A stretch of 64,000 nucleotides of DNA from Volvox africanus (taxonomy: Eukaryota; Chlorophyta; Chlorophyceae; Chlamydomonadales; Volvocaceae): assembly GCA_030268105.1 (NCBI GenBank), contig BSDZ01000008.1, positions 2,728,001 through 2,792,000 of the forward strand, given 5' to 3'. The stretch's first letter is position 1. Every line of letters begins with the position of its first letter. This document shows, in pieces, positions 57,301 to 64,000 of this stretch. The notes under the pieces are model-generated. The model was not told the origin of the DNA and searched no databases. It saw only the letters and a list, made by a program, of their open reading frames with translations. The translations under genes and the position numbers were made by a program.

Positions 57301-58913
57301 ACCTCCGCTTTCGGTGATGGCTCAAGCGACGACTGTGGCGAGGATGATGAAGATTGGGACGGTGGTATTGCTCACCTTCTCGCCAGTGGTCAGGCAGAGA
57401 GCTTTTACGAGGGGCCAACGCCGATGATGGTTTTGAAATGGCGTCGCCGAGGCATGCAGTGGTGGGTGGGCTCTAGCTAGATGGCTAGGCGGATGGATGG
57501 GTGATCGGACGAGAATGAATTTTGTAGAATGAATATAGTAGAACGAATGTAGTAAAAAGTAGTATATATAGTAGTATAGTAGAATGAATATAATAAACCA
57601 GGAAGGATGGCTAATGCGAAGGAATGGCTACGCTGTGATAGACAGGGCATAACCTAATTAAGTTATTAAGGCTGTACCATTGTTTGCTTATTATGCTTTT
57701 TACGATCTTATACAGGTGGGACGATTTCTGGCTGGACCGCGATTCGCTACCGGACGAAGAGCTAGAGGACGACCCCCACTGGGAGGACACGTACAACATG
57801 TGCGAAGAAGTACGTCGGTACGGGTCCATACTATCGAGGGATTGGTACGACACTAATTCAAGCAGGTCTGACAGCCCAGCAAGATAGTCACCAATGAACC
57901 CGTGTCTACCTCAACCTGCCCGTGTAACAGTAGATGCGAAAACACTGCGGTGATGACGAATACGTATGTACCGTAGCCAGCTAGGGCGAAGGAAAAGGTA
58001 TTTTCCCTTGCTTGCCTCCAGGCGCCACAGGAGGCAGAGGTGATGAGTAGGTGGGTAGTGTTGTATCTCTGTTAATCTGCCTAAGCAAAGACCTGGTCGG
58101 TAGATGTCCATATATACACCGTACATCTATCCCTGATACTACCGGTAGACACCACATGTAGCGGAGATGAGTGGGTTGGTGGGTAGCATCATAAAGAATC
58201 GAGCGGATCCTAATTTAAAACCTACGCTTAAATCCTAACCTAACCAAACTCATGGGAACTTGAAGCCTTGACTACTGCAGACAAGGATCTGTATGTGTGA
58301 GAGCGATCGAGCCGGGCTCCGATAGACTTAGTGTAGTACTAGTATATGTACGGCACACGCTTCCAAGATATAATGTTGCAGACGCACATTCTCAGTATAG
58401 TGAAAGGCCTTTGCGGCTCTCATCAACCCGATTGAGCTATCTATCGGGTCATCCAAGACGTGTGATTGACCAGCAGCAGCAGCTGGCTTGATGCACTAGC
58501 CAAGCTTTGTTGGCGGCCTGATGATGCATGATGCCTGACCTAGGCTTCATCTATGCGGCGTCCTGCAGGGTGACCAATGGATCGACGAGGAGGACGTGGA
58601 AGACGAGATCTGGGCGCGCATTCGGGCCGAGCAGCGTGATGCTGCCATTGCCCTGCGGCAGGCTGAGCAGGAGGCTGCTGCCGCGGCAGCAACAGCCCGA
58701 CAGAAGCAACAGCAGCAGAAGCAAGGGCAGCAGCATGAGTCCCAACCGTTGCTGCTGCCAGTGGAAGAGGATCAACAACGGCAAATGGTGACGGAGGCAA
58801 TGCTGAGCCGGGCAAGCAGTGGCCTTGCACACCGCCTCTTCCGGCACCGGCTGCCCAATGCTGCGGTTCCAAAGCCACGTCCACGACTGAATGAAGGGTG
58901 CGACGACAACTGA
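42544..58913 (+). CDS. ankyrin-repeat protein with acylation-type N-terminus
   Basis: About 985 residues in some twenty exons: 42544-42600, 42762-42791, 43821-44183, 44757-44854, 47184-47294, 48145-48342, 48875-48985, 49667-49774, 49951-50101, 50240-50310, 51740-51916, 52302-52444, 52656-52842, 53215-53334, 54778-54892, 55420-55526, 56062-56139, 56702-56731, 57199-57461, 57716-57809 and 58569-58913. MGAGCC suggests N-myristoylation and palmitoylation, hence membrane anchoring. Ankyrin units include GNTALHYSVSINHLRGVKKLL, GKTPLHLALESGKLQAARIL, GRSPLHYAAAKGSHQLALEL and GNTPLHLAAMRGQEALVVLL. The C-terminal ~300 residues are acidic and then Gln/Ala-rich. All junctions keep phase except 44854 to 47184 (phase 2 into 0), where a small exon may be missed. 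Two exons end at GCAAGT donors (48342, 55526). Most introns carry repeats. The function is unknown. Confidence 0.86.
43762..43790. repeat. (CTAC)n microsatellite
   Basis: About six tandem ctac units in the intron just before the long ankyrin exon. They may serve as part of its pyrim-rich tract. Confidence 0.85.
44338..44480. repeat. TA-rich simple repeat tract
   Basis: Mixed tata, tatg and tatc words fill an intron of the ankyrin gene. A further (TA)n run lies at 44676-44698. Confidence 0.8.
44515..44567 (-). repeat. R2 repeat, head fragment
   Basis: Reverse complement of the first ~60 bp of R2: gggcgacttgcc, a spacer, then cgggggccctgacc. The body is absent. It lies directly beside an R4 copy. 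Confidence 0.6.
44566..44672 (+). repeat. R4 repeat copy 1
   Basis: Starts gtatcctggggtatctatgg and ends near aacacaacagaggtataac. It shares the words ggatggaccg, ccgattgggcc and acaacagag with the other R4 copies. Confidence 0.65.
45001..45031. repeat. (CA)n(TA)n microsatellite
   Basis: A short compound run in an ankyrin-gene intron. Confidence 0.9.
45263..45360 (+). repeat. R1 element copy A
   Basis: Begins tgtagcggtcgtacatgtac and ends ctcaactactaca. The palindrome gtacatgtac, the hairpin ggtgc-agaa-gcac and the hairpin gagaggcc-tttgc-ggctctc lie in order. Confidence 0.85.
45500..46345 (+). repeat. R2 element copy a
   Basis: Begins ggtgttacactgtacgtggg, continues with gggccccggaccgggcc and a C-rich body (tcctgccaagtgctcctccc), and ends near ggatggggtgttgcgg before a tatatg/cacaca tail. 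It matches the copy at 50584 along its length with many differences. Stop codons break every frame, so it is non-coding, like a SINE or a LINE tail. Confidence 0.65.
46300..46356. repeat. (CA)n/(TATA)n tail
   Basis: A simple-repeat tract at the 3' end of the R2 copy. Confidence 0.8.
46752..46780 (+). repeat. R1 element, 5' fragment
   Basis: tgtagtcgtacatgtacgg matches the first third of R1, palindrome included, and then identity ends. Confidence 0.55.
46782..46842. repeat. (TATGTG)n microsatellite
   Basis: Tandem tatatgtatgtg words in an ankyrin-gene intron. Confidence 0.9.
47645..47710. repeat. TA/CATA simple repeat tract
   Basis: acacacatacatacatatatata-type tract in an ankyrin-gene intron. 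Confidence 0.85.
47855..47956 (+). repeat. R1 element copy B
   Basis: The best-preserved copy. The ends tgtagtagtcg and caattactaca are near-perfect inverted repeats. Inside are the 12-base palindrome cgtacatgtacg, the hairpin ggtgc-agaa-gcacc and the hairpin gagaggc-ttttgc-ggctctc. Flanks atgctg (left) and gatgctg (right) suggest a short target-site duplication. Confidence 0.88.
48366..48450. repeat. 17-bp minisatellite, five units
   Basis: Five perfect tandem copies of gcgtagtgcataataat. It starts 23 bases after the exon that ends at 48342 with a GC donor. Confidence 0.97.
48530..48613 (+). repeat. R1 element copy D (internal deletion)
   Basis: gtagtaatcgtatacgtacgg to ctcatatattacac. The middle ggtgc/gcacc hairpin is missing, while the 3' hairpin gagaggcc-attgt-ggctctc is kept with a changed loop. 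Confidence 0.75.
50584..51387 (+). repeat. R2 element copy b
   Basis: Begins ggtgttacactgtgggcgac, contains gttcctgaccggaccgagcc and a C-rich body, and ends ggatgggatgttgtggtg followed by (tatatg)n. The same order occurs in the copy at 45500, so the element appears to end in a microsatellite tail. Confidence 0.65.
51342..51386. repeat. (TATATG)n microsatellite
   Basis: About seven tandem tatatg units forming the tail of R2 copy b. A shorter run of the same unit lies at 51587-51612. Confidence 0.95.
53440..53840 (+). repeat. R3 repeat copy 1, interrupted by R1
   Basis: It matches 59463-59762: tgtaacacggggtgcaatag, gatgccggggtgtgaattc, ggcagcttgcgccttgcacc, then tgcatcaacc and ccgggttcaaccc. 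An R1 copy splits it at 53661-53763. Confidence 0.82.
53661..53763 (+). repeat. R1 element copy C, inserted in R3
   Basis: ctatagtagtcgtatatata to ctctcaactactaca. The palindrome here is cgtatatatacg, differing from copies A and B at paired positions yet still palindromic. The flanks carry atag on both sides; the empty R3 copy has atag once. Confidence 0.88.
53838..53942 (-). repeat. R4 repeat copy 2
   Basis: gttgtatctctgtgtaaata, then cccgatcagaatatgtccag and agataccccaggatactaca. It abuts the 3' end of R3. Confidence 0.65.
54171..54282 (-). repeat. R4 repeat copy 3
   Basis: gttgcatctctgtcatatcc, gattggaaggatgtccagac, aaataccccaggatgctaca: the same order as the other minus-oriented copies. 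Confidence 0.65.
54300..54364 (-). repeat. R2 repeat, head fragment
   Basis: Reverse complement of the R2 head (gggcgacttgcctgggaaga, then ccctgaccgggccc). It follows an R4 copy, the same neighbour arrangement as at 44515-44672. Confidence 0.65.
55577..55690 (+). repeat. R4 repeat copy 4
   Basis: tgtagtatcctggggtatct, gatggtcatccttccgatcg, gacacaacagagatacaac. Confidence 0.65.
58053..58142 (-). repeat. R4 repeat copy 5
   Basis: gttgtatctctgttaatctg, cctggtcggtagatgtccat, ctgatactaccgg. More diverged than the others. Confidence 0.5.
58332..58427 (+). repeat. R1 element copy E
   Basis: tgtagtactagtatatgtac to ggctctcatcaac. The 3' hairpin gaaaggcc-tttgc-ggctctc is kept, the middle hairpin is degraded. 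Confidence 0.72.
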
Positions 58914-59105
58914 CATACGAATATGTATGGGCTATGGGTATTTATGGAGATCTAGACACGGATGGGCATTTGCTTGCTTGCTTTCTCTACTTGGCGGGAA
59001 ACCCCTGCATGGGGGCCTGCATATACATGCAGTTAGTTGTCACAGAGCCGAGGGGTGCATGCATCGGACATCCTCATCAAATAGATGTATAAATGGCAAC
59101 CTGCT

Positions 59106-59215
59106 GTGTAGTTGTCGAATAAGACTCACGCTTCCACAACATAAGGTGCAAGAAGCGCCTTTTCAGGCCATCTTGAGAGGCACTTAAAGTGCTATCTTTC
59201 AGCAGCTGCGTAGTA
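59106..59215 (+). repeat. R1 element copy G, degenerate
   Basis: tgtagttgtcgaataagact, then aaggtgcaagaagcgcctttt and cttgagaggcacttaaagtg. Order and spacing follow R1, but the hairpin sequences are altered. Confidence 0.5.
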
Positions 59216-59226
59216 CATATATCCAT

Positions 59227-59320
59227 TAAGTTGAGAGTCGCAAAGGCCTCTCGAGATGCTGAGAAGCTGCTTCTGCACCTTTATGTCGTGTTGGTGTGTG
59301 CCGTAAATGTATGACTACTG
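59227..59320 (-). repeat. R1 element copy F
   Basis: Reverse-oriented copy: on the minus strand it starts cagtagtcatacatttacgg, passes aaggtgcagaagcagc and ends gagaggcctttgcgactctc plus aactta. With copy G it makes an inverted pair about 10 bp apart. Confidence 0.8.
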
Positions 59321-59462
59321 CATCTCACCCGTTCGCACCTTCGCACGCATGTATGAATATCGTGAATTGCTGGGTTCTAGTTGTCTCCGTCGTCATCATG
59401 ATGTGGACGGAGCCATGCATGATTATTCGCTCATCATCATCCAGTGCGAACCTATGGCCCAT

Positions 59463-59762
59463 GTAACACATGGTGCAATAGCGTGTGATGCCGGGGTGTG
59501 AGTTCCCCCATTACAATCCTCCCTACCCTGCAGCGAACGTCCTCGGCCGCCCCCGGCCCCCCATAGGGCAGCTTGCGCCTTGCACCCGACGGATGGGGTT
59601 CCTTTGTTTTCCTGGCACTACCGCCCATTTTTCTTATTCCGACGACCAGTCGTAACCCTGACGCAGCGCCAGCCCGGGAATCCACCATAGGGCAGATGGG
59701 ATTCATGCGCATCCTGTCGCGTTTGCATCAACCCGTGTGCGCTAGTCCGGGTTCGACCCGGG
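59463..59762 (+). repeat. R3 repeat copy 2 (empty site)
   Basis: Aligns with 53440-53840 but lacks the R1 insertion: ccatagggcagatgggattc is continuous here. Near its end the perfect stem ccggg-ttcga-cccgg (59747-59761) resembles a tRNA T-arm and polymerase III B box. Confidence 0.82.
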
Positions 59763-60282
59763 GACATTGGTCAAAATTGCCTTGGCCCTGGTACCCTCCC
59801 CTTTGTAAAGGAACTCGCACCACTGTAACACAGGGTGCATATAAGGGTTCCCCTTTACAGCCCCTAAGGGGGGCCTTGCGGTGCAGGGAGGCTTGATACC
59901 AACCTAGGGCCAGTAGGTGGTACAATCGGGGCTGGCACATGAATGAATGGGTCGCAGAGAGCAAGAGAACATGCGAAATCAAACAATCGGTGAACCCTAG
60001 CGGCCCCATCTATGGGACACACGTGTCAAATGGTGTGAAGTTAACCACCGGGGCTCCCAATGATGCATGCCAGCTGGCCGCCCCTTAAGATGCAGCCTAA
60101 GGGGCGACGTAGCCATAATTGTAATAATTCGCCCATCATCATAACTTATTATCCATGCATGTCACACAAAGCCCCATTTTGAGCCTTGCGCCCGCCCGCT
60201 AACCCTGGCGTCAGTAGTGTACGGCATCTTGTTCTTCTATTCTTGTTCTCGTTGTTGTTGTCCTTTGTGTCGGCTCATTATT

Positions 60283-63200
60283 ATGCCACCCTCTACCTAT
60301 GCATGCATCGTTGCTGGTGCTGGTGCTGCGCCGATGAGCAGTGCACAGCTGGCCTCCGGCAACCCCAGCAAATGGCTCCGCAGCAGGTCCTCCTCTGGAT
60401 CTGGCCTATTTGGCGTTACCAAGGGGGTTACCCGCTCATCCTCATCCCCCTTCGCAAACGATGATAAAGACACTCTTGATAGCTCGCCCATGCCGACTGC
60501 CGCCGCGCCTTCTTCCGCTCTTTCTACGTTGCCATCATCCGTTCGTGGTAATGGTGCGATTGGGCAGCGTCCAGGACCCGTGGCCGAGGCTCGTGAGGTG
60601 GGACGCCTGCCTGGCTGGGCTTATGTAGTAAATTAAAGTACCTGGCAGGTCAATGGATCTGTAAAGTTTACAAAATCAAAATCAAAAAGATGCTATGCGC
60701 AAAGTAATCCAGCAAAGGTTGAGTGAGGGATCTGTGTGTGTATATATGTGTTTCTGCGTGCGTATATATATATATATATATATATACAAATGTGTGTGTG
60801 TGTGCCGTTCCGTTATCACACATACCATGCACTGCACTCTGCCCTGACTATATCCTTACTGATTTAGATGTTGCGTTAAATTTACATATATGGTCATTAT
60901 ATGCAATATTTATTATGACCACGCATGCGTGTTTTAACGTCTCGACGGAATCTAGACAGAAAAACATGCACAGGATGTGGCCTCTGCCTCGAAACCTGCG
61001 CTTCGGTCAATCGCAGATCGATGACGATCGCACCGTTCTGCTCCTCAGCCCTGGCGGTAAAGCCATCCTGCGATCTGAAGCCGCAGAGAGCACCCTCAGC
61101 GAGGAAGAAGAGGAACCACTGCCGATGCCGCAGCGCATTGTGTCCATGAAGAATGCCCAGCAGGCCTCGGCGAAGTCGGCCACATCTTTCGGAGCGACAA
61201 CAGGGGGACTCGCCCGTGGTGAGAGCGGCGCCATTAGCGGATTTGTGTCACAGAACGCGGCTATTGTGGAAAAGTCCGTGAGCGGCATCAAGGGCACACT
61301 GATGAGCGGGGTCAGCGGTGAGTGCGTGCTGGGACGATGTGCGGTATATATAAACGGTGGGGATGTTGTATCTCTGTAATAATTTCCGCCCAACAATAAA
61401 GGCCCGATCGGAAAATGTCAACTTTCCTGTTCATCACATGTATTAGCCGTAGGTAACCCAGAATACTACAAGGGACATGGGATGAGACGTCAGAAACGCT
61501 GCAGGCTCGGCAGCGGCAGCAGCAGATAGCGGCGGGTTTTACCAGGAAAGCTAGACTGGATCAAGAAACCGACCGTGCTCATAACGTTTCAGCCAGGGAA
61601 AAATACAGGGTTAGGCAGGCGGCGTGGTGCACCCGATATGCCGTGACCACGATGGGGGACCCGCAGATGGATAGGCATAGCATGGTCATTCGCTGCCGCA
61701 TGGGCGCGCCAGGGTTGTTCACAGCGACATATGGTACACGGCAGAGTAACGTCAGAGTCACTCACTAAAGCTAGATAGTCTCACGATATGGGTCAAGATT
61801 AATGAGATTCCTGATGATAAATGTGACGAGCCCTTTGCTGCTCAGGGCACATATATGATACACCATGCACTGCTTTCATGCCCGAACGGGGTGGGAAGCT
61901 TTTATCAGTTCTTAAATGAGGAATTCGTATTACAGGGAGGTGGAGGGAGGGGGGAAGATTGCTGCTTGACCTTCATTCACGCGAGGAAAACCAATTACGC
62001 TGGAGGGAGGGGGGAAGATAGATAATTTAGATGTACGTGAGGAAACGTCCATGAGGAGGGGGTACCTTGGGGTGTCTACGCGGGTATGTAGAATCTCGGA
62101 TGGACCGTGTACAAACGGACATCTTCCGACCGGGCCTTTGCTTGGGCGGATGTAACAGAGATGCAACAGCCTTTGCTTAGGTGGATACAACAAATACGAG
62201 GATGTATGCGTCGGCGCTCACAACCAGCGTCCAGCATCGAATGCAGAATCGAACAGATCATAAACGGCGCATTCATCTCTGCTCCCGGTGAGCTCACAAT
62301 CCACATTATAATCACGTTCTTCCTTCACGATCCACTGACTGGGTTTGCTCTCAGGGTTACCGTCTTAGTAAGGTTTTGACCTCAGAACATCTGGGGGCAT
62401 TACTCGCACCGATACCTCGGCTCCTACCTGCCTCCATCGGCATGTGTGTGTGGGCAGCCCTGCCAAAAGATATTCACGTACGAACGACCCGGTATCTTAC
62501 ATGAACCCAGGTAACCAGCTGTACGCAAATGAAAAGTACTACCAGCCGGACACATTGTACGTTGGATTGCCGCGCTACATGGTGGTACCCACTGGGCCGC
62601 ATCAGGCGGACAAGTACAAGAAGTACGTCACTGATCTGGAGCAACGTGCGAAGTCGTACATCATTAAGGATGATAAACTCCTGGAGGGGGCCGACCTACG
62701 AGCCCGGTGTGTATTTTGTTTATTAGGGTGGGCTTTAGTTCGTTCTCCAACTCTTGCTTGCTTTACACGCGGCGATAAATAGTATTCTTAAGCTAAGCGG
62801 TCCATGCATATGCATAGTGTTCGCTGGATGCCAAAATATGGACAGTCCGGACCGCCGCCATTGTCATATCGGAGGATGTGCCGGATGTAATTTTCCACCA
62901 CCAAAGCATATTATTTATCGGCAGCGCGCGGGGGGAGGGAAATATCAGAGCATCAACAATTAATAAGCTCCAATATATAGATAGCTTGGGCAGATTGCCG
63001 AAACTATGGAGGGCCCTAAGCACGTAATCAGTCAATTTGAAATTGGTGTCGATATTCTCATAGGTGAGATTGAGCGTCCCTTGAGCTTGCTGTGCCGCCG
63101 ACCCCTTATTATTTAGCGAACGCTAGTGACACGCACGCAAGTACGTTCATAGCCCGTCCCAGCTTACGTTTATAACACCACACTTATTTATCCATTCTGC

Positions 63201-63968
63201 CCCGCCGGCTTTTTCTTAGCAACATGTCCTGGTATCATAAGAGCATGTCGCCGACCGAGTACCCACTGAAGCTCGGAAAGTGGAAGAACTTCCAGCGCAT
63301 GAGCGTCAAGGTAGGAAAAGCGGTGATGTATGCATGCATGGACAGAATGGACGCACGCAGGGGGAGGAATACGGGAGAAAGAGGTGGGGGCTGGGATCAA
63401 GGAGGGGGCTGCTGCTGCTGCTGCTGGCTATCCCATGAATGCACGGGTGCGAATAAGCGGGATGAGTGCCCATATATATGGGGACGGATGCGGTCTGTTA
63501 TTAAGCCCTCAACATCACAGTACATCAGTAGATGCCGCCGTCATCATGGCTGTGGATCTACCATGAATCCTCATCACACCACCTCCCTGGATCCAAGCTA
63601 GAGGAGCTGCCCTTGCGTGAACCTCACCCTACCTCATCCCTCTCCCACCCCTCAACCCCGAATCCAATACATCTGATACGCACGCACGTCTTGGATGGGT
63701 GGTTGCGTACTTGGTTGTCTAAATGCTACTGCTGTTGTTATTACCTAGTCTAGTAATTGTAGATCATATCACTTATTTATCTTTTATTAGGCAATTTGAC
63801 TGTTTTAGGATTAGTTAGTTTATTATCTTCATAGTTGCTAATTGTACTTATGAACTAGTCCCCACCCGCCCTTGCTTGCCTCGCTCTGACCGTTACCAGG
63901 CGATCGAGCAAGCAAGGCTGCGGCGACCATGCAAGCCTGGAGAGAAGCCACGAATTCGGCAGAAGAAA
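60283..63968 (+). CDS. unrecognised gene, continues past the window
   Basis: Exons: start to 60597 (ATG at 60283, or the in-frame ATG at 60334, MSSAQLASGNPSKW), 60960-61317, 62201-62287 (less sure), 62511-62706, about 62984-63061, 63220-63310 and 63900-63968, which ends at a GTACGT donor, so the gene runs on to the right. The N-terminal part is Ser-rich and disordered. Later exons look folded: LPRNLRFGQSQIDDDRTVLL, SFGATTGGLARGESGAISGF, YVGLPRYMVVPTGPHQADKY, KHVISQFEIGVDILI, YPLKLGKWKNFQRMSVK. The last exon is very basic. The first four join in phase. Phases around 62706-63220 do not agree, so an exon is missing or mis-set there. The family is not recognised. Confidence 0.6.
60763..60787. repeat. 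(TA)n microsatellite
   Basis: A run of about 12 ta units, flanked by tg-rich words, in the first intron of the right-end gene. Confidence 0.93.
61368..61475 (-). repeat. R4 repeat copy 6
   Basis: gttgtatctctgtaataatt, cccgatcggaaaatgtcaac, aggtaacccagaatactaca: closest to the copy at 53838. Confidence 0.65.
61940..62022. repeat. short direct duplication
   Basis: tggagggaggggggaagat occurs twice about 60 bases apart, each followed within 35 bases by gcgaggaaa or gtgaggaaa words, so the whole ~60-bp unit is doubled. Confidence 0.75.
62060..62172 (+). repeat. R4 repeat copy 7
   Basis: taccttggggtgtctacgcg, ggatggaccgtgtacaaacg, catcttccgaccgggccttt, aacagagatgcaacag. The candidate exon at 62201 follows almost directly. 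Confidence 0.6.
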
Positions 63969-64000
63969 GTACGTACGGCGACCTACGCACCACAAAAGCG

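Larger units (their letters stand above)
58914..60282. other. intergenic stretch filled with repeats
   Basis: It holds two R1 copies, one R3 copy and simple-repeat words. I find no gene. It separates the ankyrin gene from the next plus-strand gene. Confidence 0.6.

Overview
This is a window of nuclear DNA from a eukaryote. The genes are rich in spliceosomal introns (GT-AG, plus two probable GC-AG), they lie on both strands, and codon use is unlike bacteria. The gene set points to a flagellated green alga or a close relative. It holds a plastid-type peptide deformylase with a transit peptide, another small membrane protein with a transit-like N-terminus, a protein like the ciliary protein TEX47, a small-basic-type aquaporin and a Copia retrotransposon. 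I cannot name the species. All gene models were read by eye from splice sites and reading phase. Exon ends are given where the phases agree, and problem junctions are stated.

Layout. 0-4.3 kb is poorly resolved: SET-domain-like exons on the minus strand at the left edge, isolated plus-strand exons, and a minus exon with an in-frame stop. At 4.3-6.4 kb (+) is a complete six-exon proteasome assembly chaperone 1 gene (PSMG1), convergent with a nine-exon TEX47/BLUF-like gene at 6.9-9.5 kb (-). At 10.2-14.5 kb is a decayed Copia element on the minus strand, with one near-complete LTR, one truncated LTR and at least five frameshifts. At 15.7-16.5 kb (-) is a 171-residue membrane protein with a transit-like N-terminus. 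At 17.9-19.1 kb (+) is TXNDC9, convergent with plastid peptide deformylase (20.0-22.0 kb, -). The deformylase shares a 420-bp divergent promoter region with an unrecognised 733-residue Ser/Gly-rich protein (22.5-26.1 kb, +). The end of a small gene lies at 26.8-27.2 kb (+). At 28.1-30.4 kb (-) is a SIP-like aquaporin with altered NPA boxes, divergent from a 1,266-residue SAP/RRM/prion-like RNA-binding protein (30.8-36.1 kb, +). 37.2-42.5 kb is gene-poor.

From about 43 kb to the right end the character changes. An ankyrin-repeat gene (42.5-58.9 kb, +) with an acylation-type N-terminus and a second unknown gene running off the window (60.3 kb on, +) have introns packed with simple repeats and at least four families of short dispersed repeats. 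The most striking, here called R1, is a ~100-bp element with inverted ends and three internal hairpins, present as about seven copies. One copy sits inside a copy of another repeat (R3) whose empty counterpart is also in the window, which is direct evidence that R1 was inserted.

The genes do not form a pathway. They are housekeeping genes (proteasome assembly, phosducin/TCP-1-type chaperoning, plastid N-terminal processing, RNA binding, water transport) beside lineage-specific proteins. The repeat-laden ankyrin locus and the R1 family are the parts most likely to be undescribed.
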